A stretch of 64,000 nt of DNA, taken from Dictyophora rubrovolvata (lineage: Eukaryota; Basidiomycota; Agaricomycetes; Phallales; Phallaceae). The notes under the pieces were generated by a model. The model saw only the letters and a program-made list of their open reading frames with translations, was not told where the DNA came from and searched no databases. Position 1 is the stretch's first letter. Each line of letters begins with the position of its first letter. Positions 1 to 10,881 of this stretch are shown piece after piece. The stretch is from positions 248,001 to 312,000 of the forward strand of contig CP114124.1 of assembly GCA_029959195.1 (NCBI GenBank). The letters run 5' to 3'. A program made the translations under genes and the position numbers.

Positions 1-1167
1 TCGAGCGATCCAGAGCAGATAAATCCTGCTTAGGAACATGTATACGCCCACGCAAATCTCCCATATCATCCACCTCCTGATTGCGCTTCCGTTTCCCAAG
101 CCCAGATTCAATATCTTTCTTCTTCAGCTTGGGCTTCTTCATCGCAAGTGAGAGAAGCGTTGGATCCGGATCCGCGTTACGTCGCAGCACAAGGTCAAGT
201 GACGGGCCGTGCGGAGAGAGTGCCACGTATGGCGTGCGCTGCCCTGACTTTTGAAATGAGATGGTGTAGGTTCGTAGGTGAACCTTTGGTAGGGAGTTTG
301 GTGAGGATGTGGATGATGAGTCGGTGGTGGCAGGGTTGTCGTTGTTGACTGTACCTGTACCTGTACCTGACGCCGCTGCCGTATCTGAGGTGGAGGGAGT
401 TGGAGCGATTGTTACGCTGATGACATGTTCGATGCCTTTGAGATATATTCCATCGCTGACTTCGCCTGCGCTGAAAAGATCTAGAAGTAGAGATTTAAGT
501 TGTATGTAACGCGGGTGTGCATCGAATAACTCCGAGGCGAAGTGCATTAGGGGTGTGTGGCCTGGAGGTGCTTTGGAACCCTGAGTAGTCATGATCATCA
601 GCATTATTATTGTACATACTTTGAAATCGACGGAAAGAAAACATACCGGAAAAGAGCTGATGGGAACATAATCCTCCACGCCAAGCTCACACATGTCTAG
701 CACCCTCCCATCAAACATACGAGCAAGTACAAGACCATCGGGTCTTTTTTTGTTGCTATGTCCAACGACGAAAAAAGATGCGTCATTTTTCTGCGACCAG
801 AATTCCAACGAAGAAGGATCTTCAAACGGCCGGATGTCGTTCTTCTTTGAGAATGAAAGGGCGTTGGGTCGCTTGAGAGACATCTATAAAAAGTAGTATG
901 AAAACAGTCAGTGGTTATATTTTTTTTTACTTAATTCTTTATCCTCACCAAATCCTTCATAACGCTCATCACTTTTTCACCAGGATGGGACCCGCGGACG
1001 AAAATCGCGGTGCGAGGGTCTTCCACTTCTTTCGGTTCGCGAGCCTCCATGGCCCGTTTGGAGCGAGCATTTTTAGGCTTTCTAGAAAAAGGAATAAAAT
1101 AGAAAGCGTTAGATTCTTTGAGTATTTCTTCAGACAGTGAAATGTGTACTTACACTGTGCGGAGCAT
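1..1167 (-). CDS. RPF2: RPF2, Brix-domain ribosome assembly factor (3' end outside window)
   Basis: Rpf2 acts with Rrs1 in the nucleolus to bring the 5S RNP (5S rRNA, uL5, uL18) into the 60S precursor. Four exons are read: 1167-1154, 1081-949, 883-647 and 580-1, with GT..AG introns of 63-72 bp. The N-terminus starts MLRTVKPKNARSKRAME, followed by DPRTAIFVRGSHPGEKVMS. The Brix domain contains NDIRPFEDPSSLEFW and GHSNKKRPDGLVLARMFDG. Near the C-terminus are GPSLDLVLRR, identical to the human protein as I remember it, and RGRIHVPKQDLS, typical of the family end. A Ser/Thr/Gly-rich insert lies in the second half of the Brix domain. About 321 residues are visible and the stop lies beyond base 1. 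The first exon has only 14 coding bases, so automated callers may miss the start. Confidence 0.95.
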
Positions 1168-3382
1168 CTTGATAAAACTTTTGGAACTCCGCCGGTCGCT
1201 CCCCACACTTTGGCTCCAGGCTTTGCTATTAGAAGCTAAGTCGCATTATCAATTTCTGTCTCTTATGTGGTCTACAATCACATATTTTCGCAAAGGCGTG
1301 TAATATGTGGTTTCTTCAGAGTATATTGCCTCGTCTCTTTACCTATTTGTTCGTCGACTGTACAGCGCCTCATACTTGGTTCTGTCTCGACGTTAATGAG
1401 TCGATATCCTGACACGCATTACCCCAGAGTATTGCCGTCGGCAATCTTTTCCTGACAACTTTTGTGGAAATTTTCTAGTGTTACGTTACGCTAGCTGGAG
1501 TCGCGAGAAGGATTGACTATTGAAGGAATTGCGGCCCCTGCTAAGTGCTCCCAAGTAAATAACAAAGCAAGTGGATCCTTTGACTTGTGAGGCGTATTCC
1601 AAAGTATTCAACTAATTGCTACTAATCATGTGCTCATACTTCGAAAAAGTGTAGTGGATCCTTTGCAAGGACATCCCACAGTTCGCGCTTTGTTCCAAAC
1701 CAAAAAAAAGTCGCTGTGAGCATATATATATAAAAGACGACGTGAAGTTTGAAGATCTATTTTTATACGAGCGGTCTGAAATTCTATCATCACCGGGCGG
1801 CGGGGCTCACCAACAACCTTGACATGGCCTTCGGATGTAAACCGCGCGTACACTGGCAGTACGGATCTGGATCATCGTCAATGGACTCTCATTTCTTTTA
1901 AATAATGTTTCTTTCCGTCTGGCATAATGCTAGGAGCATGATCTAAATTTTGACTAGGAGAACCATTCGTCCTATGGATGCAGTATTTCAAATCATGAAA
2001 TTCCGCAATCTATGCGCAGCAACTGCGTTTAAAGCCCCATTGACATCTTTGGCACAAACGCATCCATATCAATGTTCTCTGGTGGACATATGGTGTTTCT
2101 TTTCAAGTCATTTTTCTCACGATTAAGGGGTTTCGTTATGTACATACCACGGTACCAGCTGGGATCCTAATTTATAGTTGGACCTGAGGGGTTTTTGAAA
2201 AGGGGGGGGGGGGGGGATCCAACCTATTTTAAGTAGCCTTTTTCCGAGCTTTTAAGCCCCTTGGGTAACATAAGTGGATAGAATTAGCCCTGACTGTAGT
2301 CCGCTCTTCGGGTTCGTGCATCGCTGTCAGACACGGCATTGTCAGATTCTGTCAGGACTCCGGGGCCCAGACGAGGTCGGACCGTTTGTGGCTTCTTTGT
2401 AAGATAAATTCACAGATACACATGTAATTGTTGCGCCCAAATTTCTTCTGTTTTCTAATTTTTTTTCTTTCGTCTGGAAAAGAAAACGAGGCCCAAATTT
2501 AGACGAGTCGACCAGAGAAGGGCGACGGTCAATCGACCAATATTATCCAATGGTTTGCCCGCCCGCATTACGTAACTCTATCTAATAAGCACGTTCCTAG
2601 CGAGGCTAGCATCCTTTTTGATGATCACCTTTGCCTTTGAATGGGATTTCTATTTCACTAGCCTGCTTTTCTCAGATTCACGCAAGATAACCAACTCAAA
2701 TGTTCCTTTATGGTTTCATTGTTTGCTTCTTTAATTAAAAAATGAGATCCGACGTCATCTTTGCCATTTCCCAGGAAGTTGCATCTTTTTTTTTTATATC
2801 GGCATACGGGACCGCTATGCAAAAGGAAAGAAAGAAAAAAAAAAGGAACTGTAATTGGACATGGCAAGCTGGTTCTTGTCTGTCAGCTGAGTGATATTCG
2901 ATGCGTTTGGTATGAAATTACAGGTGTTTTCTTCCCGAACAAGTACAAGGGATAAAACCCTGAAATGTGAATGATAGTGAATTCCCAAAGAAACGGCAGA
3001 AGATAGTATAAAAAAGGGAACGGCGTAGGAGAGACGAGGACGAGGTATGATGTATGAATGAAAATACAAGACAAGCATCTACTTTTTGTTTTTTCCCGGC
3101 ACGCAAAAGAGAGAAGAGAAAGGCGGAACGAAGCGAGCCAATGTTTCGATAACGGATGGAAAATAAAACACATCACAACAAAAGGTTATAATTCAAAATG
3201 TCTTTGCGACACCAACAAAAAAAAGGGTATAAATGCTCAGTCTTATTAAGGAAGGTATCTTCGTCTTTTTCGAATGTGGGTGCACGATGTGGCAACTGCC
3301 AAGGATAGGCTAAGGATGATGAATGAATGAAGTCTGGTATTCTGGTATTGGTATGACACAAGCGGGTCGCTGCACCAGGCTT
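1168..3382. other. Intergenic region without a supported gene
   Basis: Only short frames without a family signature occur here. The stretch 2600-3250 is rich in A and T runs. A run of 15 G lies at 2202-2216. A 75-codon minus-strand frame at 1626-1853 has no recognisable domain and no convincing splice partners. Confidence 0.5.
2202..2216 (+). repeat. Poly-G run (15 bases)
   Basis: Fifteen consecutive G residues follow an A-rich stretch in intergenic DNA. Such a run can form a G-quadruplex and is prone to length errors in assembly. Confidence 0.9.
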
Positions 3383-3795
3383 TTAATGACAGAAGGTATC
3401 TTGGTGTGAGTGTGACCGGGATGATGATGATGATAACGACTCGACACGTGTCTCAGTAGCGGGAAGTGAAGGCATTTGCTAAACAGAAAATAATGCGATG
3501 AGCACCAACGGGCCTAATATCTTGGAACCAAACGTGTACATACCTCAACTTTTGTCGTCACTGACTTGGTCACCAGAATCATTATTGGCTCTGCTCCCGG
3601 TTTTGTCGAGAGAGGATGAAAGAGAGGTAAAGTGAGATCGTACTCCGCATACGTTTTTAGCCGACGAATGAGCCACGTAATGAGACAGAGAAAGAGTAGT
3701 GTATTTTGATAGACGAGGATTTGAATGAAGGTTTCCCGGCTAAGCGAGCTTTGGGCGAAAAGAGTAACGATCCAGCTGAGTACAGGAATGTCCAT
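3383..3795 (-). CDS. Small hydrophobic membrane protein, unknown
   Basis: Two exons, 3795-3544 and 3478-3383, are joined across a 65 bp intron (gtatgt..tttag) and encode 115 residues. The N-terminal half is hydrophobic: a first segment around residues 1-15 and a clear membrane span around residues 24-44 (QILVYQNTLLFLCLITWLI), followed by the basic stretch RRLK. The C-terminus ends in a Ser-rich and His-containing tail. This suggests a small single- or double-pass membrane protein with a soluble C-terminal tail. I do not recognise a family. A TATAAATA box lies about 83 bp upstream of the ATG, which supports the chosen start and the gene's reality. The model could still be one end of a longer transcript. 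Confidence 0.5.
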
Positions 3796-3877
3796 GAATA
3801 AAGAAGAAGAGAGTGCCTATAATTTTTGGTATGTGAAAACTGCGGTGGGAGCTGAGTGTGCGTACGCGTACCATTAT

Positions 3878-3885
3878 TATTTATA
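3878..3885 (-). promoter_or_regulatory. TATA box of the small membrane protein gene
   Basis: TATAAATA on the minus strand lies about 83 bp upstream of the ATG at 3795, a usual distance for a fungal core promoter. Confidence 0.4.
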
Positions 3886-4723
3886 GCGTTCTCCTGTTCC
3901 TTTTCCTTTGTAAACTCTACTTAAAATGGTCCAATCCGAGATAATGAAGGATAAAGCAACGAAGCAATGTTCTGAAGAAAAGAATGAAAGAAAAAGCAAT
4001 GAGAGAATGTAATTGGAAAGGGGAGGAGTGAGGGGAAAGAGAAAGCTTAGATATGAGATGTCTCGGATGGGTTTATATGTCCGGCGCTGCTGATCTGGTC
4101 GGAATCAAAAAAGCAGTTCTCCAAGACTTCACCGTGGAATGTAGACGCTCAGATCTCTAATCGCAAATCTTAACTTCCTTGCCAAACTTCTCTATTCAGT
4201 TTTCGAAAAAATGATAAAAAAAGAAAACATTCAGGTCGCCGCAGATGCGAAATTCTTCTGCTTCTGTCCATGGAACAGCGTATTATTTCAGACTCCAGGT
4301 TTGGACGTCGTGTGGGGATGAACTAACTCTAATCTAATAATAAAATAAATACGGTATGTTAATACATTTGTCCCATGGGCTGCGGGCACAGGCCTTTTTA
4401 CAATTTTACCCCGCTAGTACTATACAGCCTCACAACGCGATGAATAATAACGTCACAGTGAAAATCCATGCAAAAGTTCAGTTACCACAACAACCACTGG
4501 AGATTTTAAAAAAAGATTCGAAGACGTTATTGAACGAAAGCCGCTTTCAGCCTAAATGCATGTGTAGCGGTAGCGGCATATGGATCATGGCAATGTTTCT
4601 GATGCTTACGTATAGCCTCAATTTCAATTTCGGTCTTGTCGACAAAGGGGTTTTAATATCTTGCTTCAATTGGAAGAAGGTACGCCTGCTTTCTAGTGTC
4701 TTACGAAAATGCACATTGCATAT

Positions 4724-4753
4724 GAGATAGAGATAGAGATAGAGATAGAGATA
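4724..4753 (+). repeat. GAGATA hexanucleotide microsatellite, 5 copies
   Basis: Five perfect tandem copies of GAGATA are present. Confidence 0.9.
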
Positions 4754-5892
4754 CTGACACCTGACGCTGTCGATTTTTCCATGATGCCCAACCACTCCGG
4801 TCCATGCGGCGTGCCAATTTGAAGTTGAAAACCCTTTCATCCCAAAAACATTTGTCTGCCAGTCGCATTTTTATTATTACACTACACTACACCCCAGGTT
4901 CTCAGTCTAATGTATGATAAGATGTTCAAGTCCATCCCCGTCGGAGATTTCTGGAGAAGATTGATGATACGCGAGATCATTCCGCTCGCTATGGTGGCAT
5001 ACGATACGGAAAATCTCTGGGTTTTTGGCGTCACCTCTCCACTGGTTCAGAACGCCTTCCCCAAAACATACACAAGGAGATTTCTCAAAAAGCAGCAACT
5101 ATTCCCCACACTTTTCGTATATTCATTGTTTAAATCAGAAATACTTGACATATTCTGTGAAAAAAGAAGCCAAAGAAGCCGTCATTATTATCCATGCGCG
5201 CGCGCGCGCTGTAATACGCATCGGCACCATTCAAAAATGATTTTCCCGGCATTTCACACTTGTTGAGCCAAAAAGAAGTTTGCAGCTCATGTTATGTATT
5301 TTTCAGATTTCGAAACGCGCCAGGATCGACTAGAAGCATGTGTCAATAGATAGTACTCAATATCAACACTGACCACTATAACAGCAAGATTCTCTTCGCA
5401 GTCACCAGCTTATATGTAGATTGCCAAAGGCAATGACAAGTTCGTTCTTTTTCGAAGATGGAATAAACCTCATCTTTTAATTAATTTGGCTTGCATCGGT
5501 CTATCCGTAATATACTAATTTTAGAGCCAGCTATTTACGTGGAGCCGCTCCTTGTTTATCGCGAGGTTCGACAGAATTAGGACTTGTTTATAAATCAGAG
5601 ACTAATATGCAATCTACCGCTTAAGGGCTGTTCCCCTTGTTTTTCATAAACCTACGGTTTTCGGCGATTTGAACCCCTTGCCCATTTGAGTTCGTGCCTT
5701 TGAGATTTCTTTACATTGATAGGCTAATATTATACATATATAATTGACACGTATTCGATTTTCTTCTCGATGAACCGGGGGCTAAGCTGTCATATACATA
5801 TGTATATACAAATACGTTGTCATTAAAGCATGAAGAAAAGAAAATCAATTGGCAGATCGATGATTAGTTTCATTAAGTTAGATAGAGCCTCT

Positions 5893-6865
5893 TCAGTATT
5901 CTTGGCATTCTAGCACGTAGGAGCCTTCCTGCTGTTGAGCAATATTATGCAACATCAACTGTTCGTACTGCGCCCGTGTTTCTTCTGAGCCAGCAGCAAC
6001 TTGAGCATACTCGGCCATTAATGACCTGTTTATATAAAAGGGGGGATGGTCACTATAAGTAATCGTGGTAACTCGAATCATTACAATAAAAAGCTCACCA
6101 TTCGAATTGACCGAATTCGTTTTGGACCAAATACCAACCTCGTTCAAATTCTTTCTCAATTAACTGATGAAAATCATGAGGGGACAAGGTGCTTAAATCA
6201 TCAGACACATCCTTAAAAACCGATAAGATTTCGAAACGCGAAGAGGAAGAAAGGGAGAACTAGCTATCTACCTGACTGCCAAATACGTATCCATTGAAGT
6301 TGTAGGTACACTCAACACTTTCGGAAATTGTCGAAGTTGATTCGGGTGTTGATATGGGAGAATCATGGTACGCGAGCGACTCCTGTTTAGGCTGCCACTC
6401 ATTCCAACCTAAATCATTATCAACAACAGTCAATTGCTTACATTCGGAAACCAAAAAAAAAGGTACATACCGATACCCGATTCAGAATTCCACTGAGCTG
6501 CAAGTTCCCAATCCCAATTGAGAGGAGTTGGGTTTTCACTCTCACTCTTGAGCGTAACAGTGTTAGCCTGATCTGGAATAGCAGTAGTAGTCATTAGAAA
6601 AATAAACCCAGTAGTGAGTAGTAGAAGTGCAAAACCAACCATGTTCTTCAGACAGACCCAACGTCGGTAGCTGATACTGATACGGGTAGTGATGGGAATA
6701 ATAATGCGAATAATACTGCTCGTAATTATCGTAATTATCGTTCGTTGGTGGTGTCAAAATCGGAGGCGTCGGTGAGCCGGAGCTGTTGAACTCGGGCGGT
6801 ACTTGTATGGGATAGTACGGTGTCACATCCGCGTCGGGTTTGGCAGACTCTACGTATTGTTCCAT
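5893..6865 (-). CDS. Hypothetical acidic, Tyr- and Pro-rich protein
   Basis: Five exons can be joined in frame from an ATG at 6865 to a TGA at 5893. The introns are short; the first has an unusual donor, GTTGGT, and the others use GTATGT, GTAGAT and GTGAGC. The N-terminus has low complexity, with proline-rich segments and a Tyr/His-rich stretch (NYDNYEQYYSHYYSHHYPY). The middle is acidic and Ser/Thr-rich with a Trp-containing motif (NWDWELAAQWN, then GWNEWQPK). The C-terminal part looks folded: a predicted helix HDFHQLIEKEFERGWYLV followed by FGQFEWSLMAEYAQ and a Gln-rich end. No family is recognised. Composition resembles a disordered nuclear regulator, but that is only inference. The first exon junction is the least certain. 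Confidence 0.6.
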
Positions 6866-7463
6866 TCGTGCGGGGATAATGAACTTGTGGAAATGTAGTT
6901 TTTTTTTGTGCTTTGAAGAAAAAGACCACCATACGCTTTCTGTTTTCTGTATTTATGTCATTTGTTTTCGTAGTGGCGAGGTTATTCCAAGGCTGAGGAT
7001 GATGTGATGCGAATTAAAACCCGAAAGCCTACTCTATCAGATCGCGGTAGCTATCAACAATGAATCCTCTTCGTTCTTCGGAACTTAGCGACCTTCGCAT
7101 TTGAAATGCCATGGCTTTGTTAGCCAATGATTTGATCATTCGGTGAGCCTGACATAGATTTGGCGATGCAATGTAAGCCTGCTGGCAGTGAGATGATCAT
7201 GGCAGATTCCAACAACATTAAGCGCCAGGGGCCACATCGCCGGCCCGAGTCTGCAAGGTTCTAACCTTATTGAAACTAGCAAAAAAATACACATCTATTC
7301 TGTCTTTCGATAACAATAAGATCTATTCAATACACAAGACATGATCCAAAGAAGAATACCTAACAGAAGAAAAGCAAGCACGAAAGCCACAAAAAAAACA
7401 TATGAAAAATCTCAAAATCGAGGCTACATCATAATTCATAATGGAAAAAAAGACTCAGAAATG
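6866..7463. other. Intergenic region upstream of the Tyr-rich gene
   Basis: This is about 600 bp between two minus-strand genes, so it should hold the promoter of the gene ending at 5893 and the 3' end of the gene ending at 7464. I see no further gene. Confidence 0.5.
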
Positions 7464-10400
7464 TCAAACTTCGCCAAGCTGTACACCCCCTTCCTGCGTG
7501 AAAATCAACATCTGCCGTCTCCCCAACTCGGCAACACAATCCCTCACTTCCTCGAATGTAAAATGACTATTTCTCCCATCACGATATCCAAAGCCTTCAT
7601 TCATGAACGTCATAAGCGTCATTAAAGGTATATCAATAGCACCTTTGAGAGAAGTTCGAAAAAGGTACGCAATACAGTCATGAGTATAAAATAACCTGAA
7701 TGAAACAAAACAAAACGGAGGGTTACAAAAAGGGGGAAAGAAAAACGTTTTCCACACACACTTACCGTGCTTCTGGAGAAACTCGAGCCATGGACGTGGG
7801 AATAGGACGAGGAGCGTGTCCCACGGTTTTCGGGCTCCTGCTCCTGCTCCTGCTCCCACTTCTACTTCTACTTCGGCTCCGGCTATGACGCAAGCGTTTA
7901 AGTTTCGAAAAGGAAGAAGATCGACGATCATCCCTGCCCCATTCTCGGTCGCGGTCGCGCTCATCATTAATCTCTCGAAAAATATGAGGGGATCGATAAC
8001 CCATCCCTGGCGTCGAATGATGTACACTGCTTCCAGGCGTATGCGCGTGCGCGTCATATTGAGGCGGTGACCGAGGAAGAGGAAGAGGTAAGTCGTCTCG
8101 GTCCCGGTCTCGGTAGCGTGGAGGAGTTGAGCGAAAGGAGGGTGGAGGAGTGCTGCCAATGGTGACCATTGGTGCGTGTGTAGGAGAATGTTGCTCCCTT
8201 TTTCGCAAGGGTGCTGGTATAAAAGAGTGATATTGAGATGATTCAGGCACAGCAGTATATGGTATCGAAGGAAGAGGTGGAGGAGGTGGTGGTGGTGGTG
8301 GCGGTGGCGGAGGAGGGAGATGATGAGGCGGGGTAGAATATATATCAGGAGCTACCAATGATGAAAATTGAGGATGAACCGGAGGTGGTGGAGGAGGCGG
8401 ACTAATATACGGTTTTGTTACTTTATGAAACAGAGCTACTGGCTCATCCTCGCTTCCAGAATAATAATTTCGACGAGACGGTCGAGATACTGACGACTGC
8501 TGTAGTACTGGAGGCGAAACTGTCTGAGGTTTCGGGATTGGACACACAAGGTCCATGTGAGGCGAACGGTACGCTTCGCGGGGTAACCTCGGTGATTCAT
8601 AAATCGGAACGGCAGGCTTATGAGAAGGAAGGTTGTTGTTGGTGCTGGTGCTGGTGCTTATTACCTCTTCTTGCTGATTGCCACCGCCACCGCCATGACG
8701 AGGAGTATGTGATGACGATAATGGTGGCGATTGACGAACAATCTGCTGTTGCTGTCCCTGATGAGAATGATAGTTGAGGCTGCCTTCTTCTTCAGCTGCA
8801 GGGTGAGGGGACCAATTATCGCTTCGCGGTGATGGAACGTCCCTTTGTAGATTCACACGGTCGCCAGCGTTAACAGTATCTAGGCCATGCTGCTGCTGAG
8901 GAGACCCAGGGTTCGGGTTGGCGTTCCTTCCTCCAACCTCACCATCACCATCCTCTGGCGCTTTAACAGCAACCGTACCTTCCTCAGGAATGCTCGATGT
9001 GGGGTCAATAGGACAACCGTTCTTCTCGTAATTCTGTAGCTGATAAACAATCCATCGTTTGCCGTCGCCCAGTGGGAATGGTGGCAGGTTTAGCTGTGAT
9101 AAAACAGCGGGTGGGATAGAATCCGCATCGAAGTACATGGCGTAGGAATCGCCAGTAGAGCTGTATTGGGAGTTTGTATAGAAGTTCAAAAGAGGGGTGG
9201 TAGGAGGAGCAGCTACAAATAATGAGAGAATGGTATTAGTTTCTGTGGACAAGTGAAAAAAAAAGGAAATAGGCTGTACAGAGGTAGACATAGCGATGAC
9301 CAGTATAAGGGTGGCTGGGTGGTGGTGACGGTATTGGGATAGGAGAGAACGAATGACGACTAAGAGCGGTTGTTTGACCCTGTTGGGATGATGGATTTGA
9401 CTGTCCTCCGCGCCGCTTGCGTGGTCGTCCACGCGGCCGTCGACTTGACGACCGTGGCAGGTCCTCCACCTCAGCATCCGGGTCAGACTCCAGCTCGTCG
9501 TCGCGATCTACTGATCGTTTTTGTTCAGCGGAGACTCGTGAGCTCGATGGAGTCGCTTGTCTAAGGTTATGACTCGTCGCCGTGGTCGTTGAGTTACGGT
9601 GTGCACTCCTAGAAGCACCACCACTACACCATGAGAAAAGCTAAGATCGGAAGGTCACTTTATTAACAAGAGAATTTTTTTTACCTATTCGGTCCGTTCC
9701 TTTTTACACACTTGCTAACGTGTTGTATCCAGGGCGCAGTGCAATAGGTTGAGTTCTTTCTCAGTTGTATCCACCTTCCACATACAGCACAAAGGACTCG
9801 GTGTGGTTCCACAGTTGTCGCGTTAGGATCTGAGATAAGAAGTTTCACACGCTCGGATTCTGTGCGACGGATCTGTGGAGGACTTGTGATGATGTTGTAA
9901 GTGTCTGACGCGCTCGGCTTAGTTCGAGCAAGGTCGGGGTCACTACGTCGAGGATGGTTCGACGAAGGACTTGCGCTAGGGAGAGTAGTAGGAGGAAAAG
10001 CGGGAGGCGGAACAGAGCCTTGGTGGGGAGTACAGGAAGGGGACCCTCGACTAGTAACAAGTGAAGCCGAGGACGGCGTCATGTCTGATGGCGGCATAGG
10101 CACGATTGCGCTGGATGTATGTTCACGCTTTGATCGCCTTGTTGAGTTAGGTGGTTTAGGAGATAGTTTGGTGCTAATAGGCTGTCTCCTTCGGCTGAAC
10201 AAAAATAATCACAAAGACACAGCTGTCAGCGTCTAAAGGAAACATAGGTGATGAACGCACCATGTCAATTTGTGTTCTGTCCATGCAATAGAACAAAACG
10301 GTCTATCCTTTCTCAACTGTACCCATGTGTCACAGAAGGCACAAAGAGCTTCGTATTCCTTGATGTCCTTGACTTGCTTATCTTTCCCAAAAGACGCCAA

Positions 10401-10881
10401 ACGTTCTTCTTCATTTACTCGAACTTTATAACGACGGAACGGCGTAGTATCTTCAATTAAGGAAGCCGATGACGTATCCGAAGGAGCTGGACTGTGTTCA
10501 TTCCTGACTTTTAGTACAACACAAACTGGAAAAAAACATTATATATCATCATACCTCGCTTTACCGCATTTCCTATTATGTATCTCCCATAAACCAGTTC
10601 CGTTGCCATCACCGTCGGTAATGTTTATTGACTCTCCACAATTCGGGCATAACTCTGATTGAAAAGGAGCCTTAACGGGCTTAAATTCTTGTATCTGTTG
10701 TAGCAGCTGACTTTGTGATTTAGCGATTGAGGGTTCTCGGGATACAAGGGAATTGATAGAAATGCGACTTTGCCTGTCGTGACATGCCAGGGTCCATAAG
10801 CGCCCATTTAAAACAGGGAGTAACGTACCGAGCTGGAGACGGATCCACTTGCATGCGATCCGGAGCCTCACTGGACGACAT
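7464..10881 (-). CDS. Large protein with three CX2CX16WX2HX3C zinc modules, AT-hook, polyproline and RS-rich tail
   Basis: Seven or so exons join in frame from ATG 10881 (MSSSEAPDRMQVDPSPAR) to a TGA at 7464, giving about 1,000 residues. Three modules share the exact spacing C-x2-C-x16-W-x2-H-x3-C: 10649-10566 (LCPNCG..), 10343-10194 (LCAFCDTWVQLRK..) and 9791-9708 (LCAVCGRWIQLRK..). Modules two and three are clearly related. Next come a linker rich in Ser and Pro, an AT-hook-like segment (RRPRGRPRKRRGG, about 9446-9409), a small conserved-looking region (FPLGDGKRWIVYQLQNYEK), long proline runs near 8380-8280, and an Arg/Ser-rich segment. The last exon (FYTHDCIAYLFRTSL to FTFEEVRDCVAELG) looks folded. 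The AT-hook and paired Cys/His ligands suggest a nuclear nucleic-acid-binding protein. No named family is recognised. The junctions near 9600 and 9200 are uncertain. Confidence 0.7.

Larger units (their letters stand above)
3796..5892. other. Intergenic region; no gene seen
   Basis: Besides the TATA box next to the small membrane gene, this stretch holds short overlapping frames on both strands, a GAGATA microsatellite at 4724-4753 and a short alternating CG tract near 5200-5215. None of the frames shows a domain or a good splice pattern. Confidence 0.5.

Noticed and set aside
5195-5216. Alternating CG tract as a regulatory or CpG element
   Set aside because: It is only about 14 bases long and has no associated gene start.
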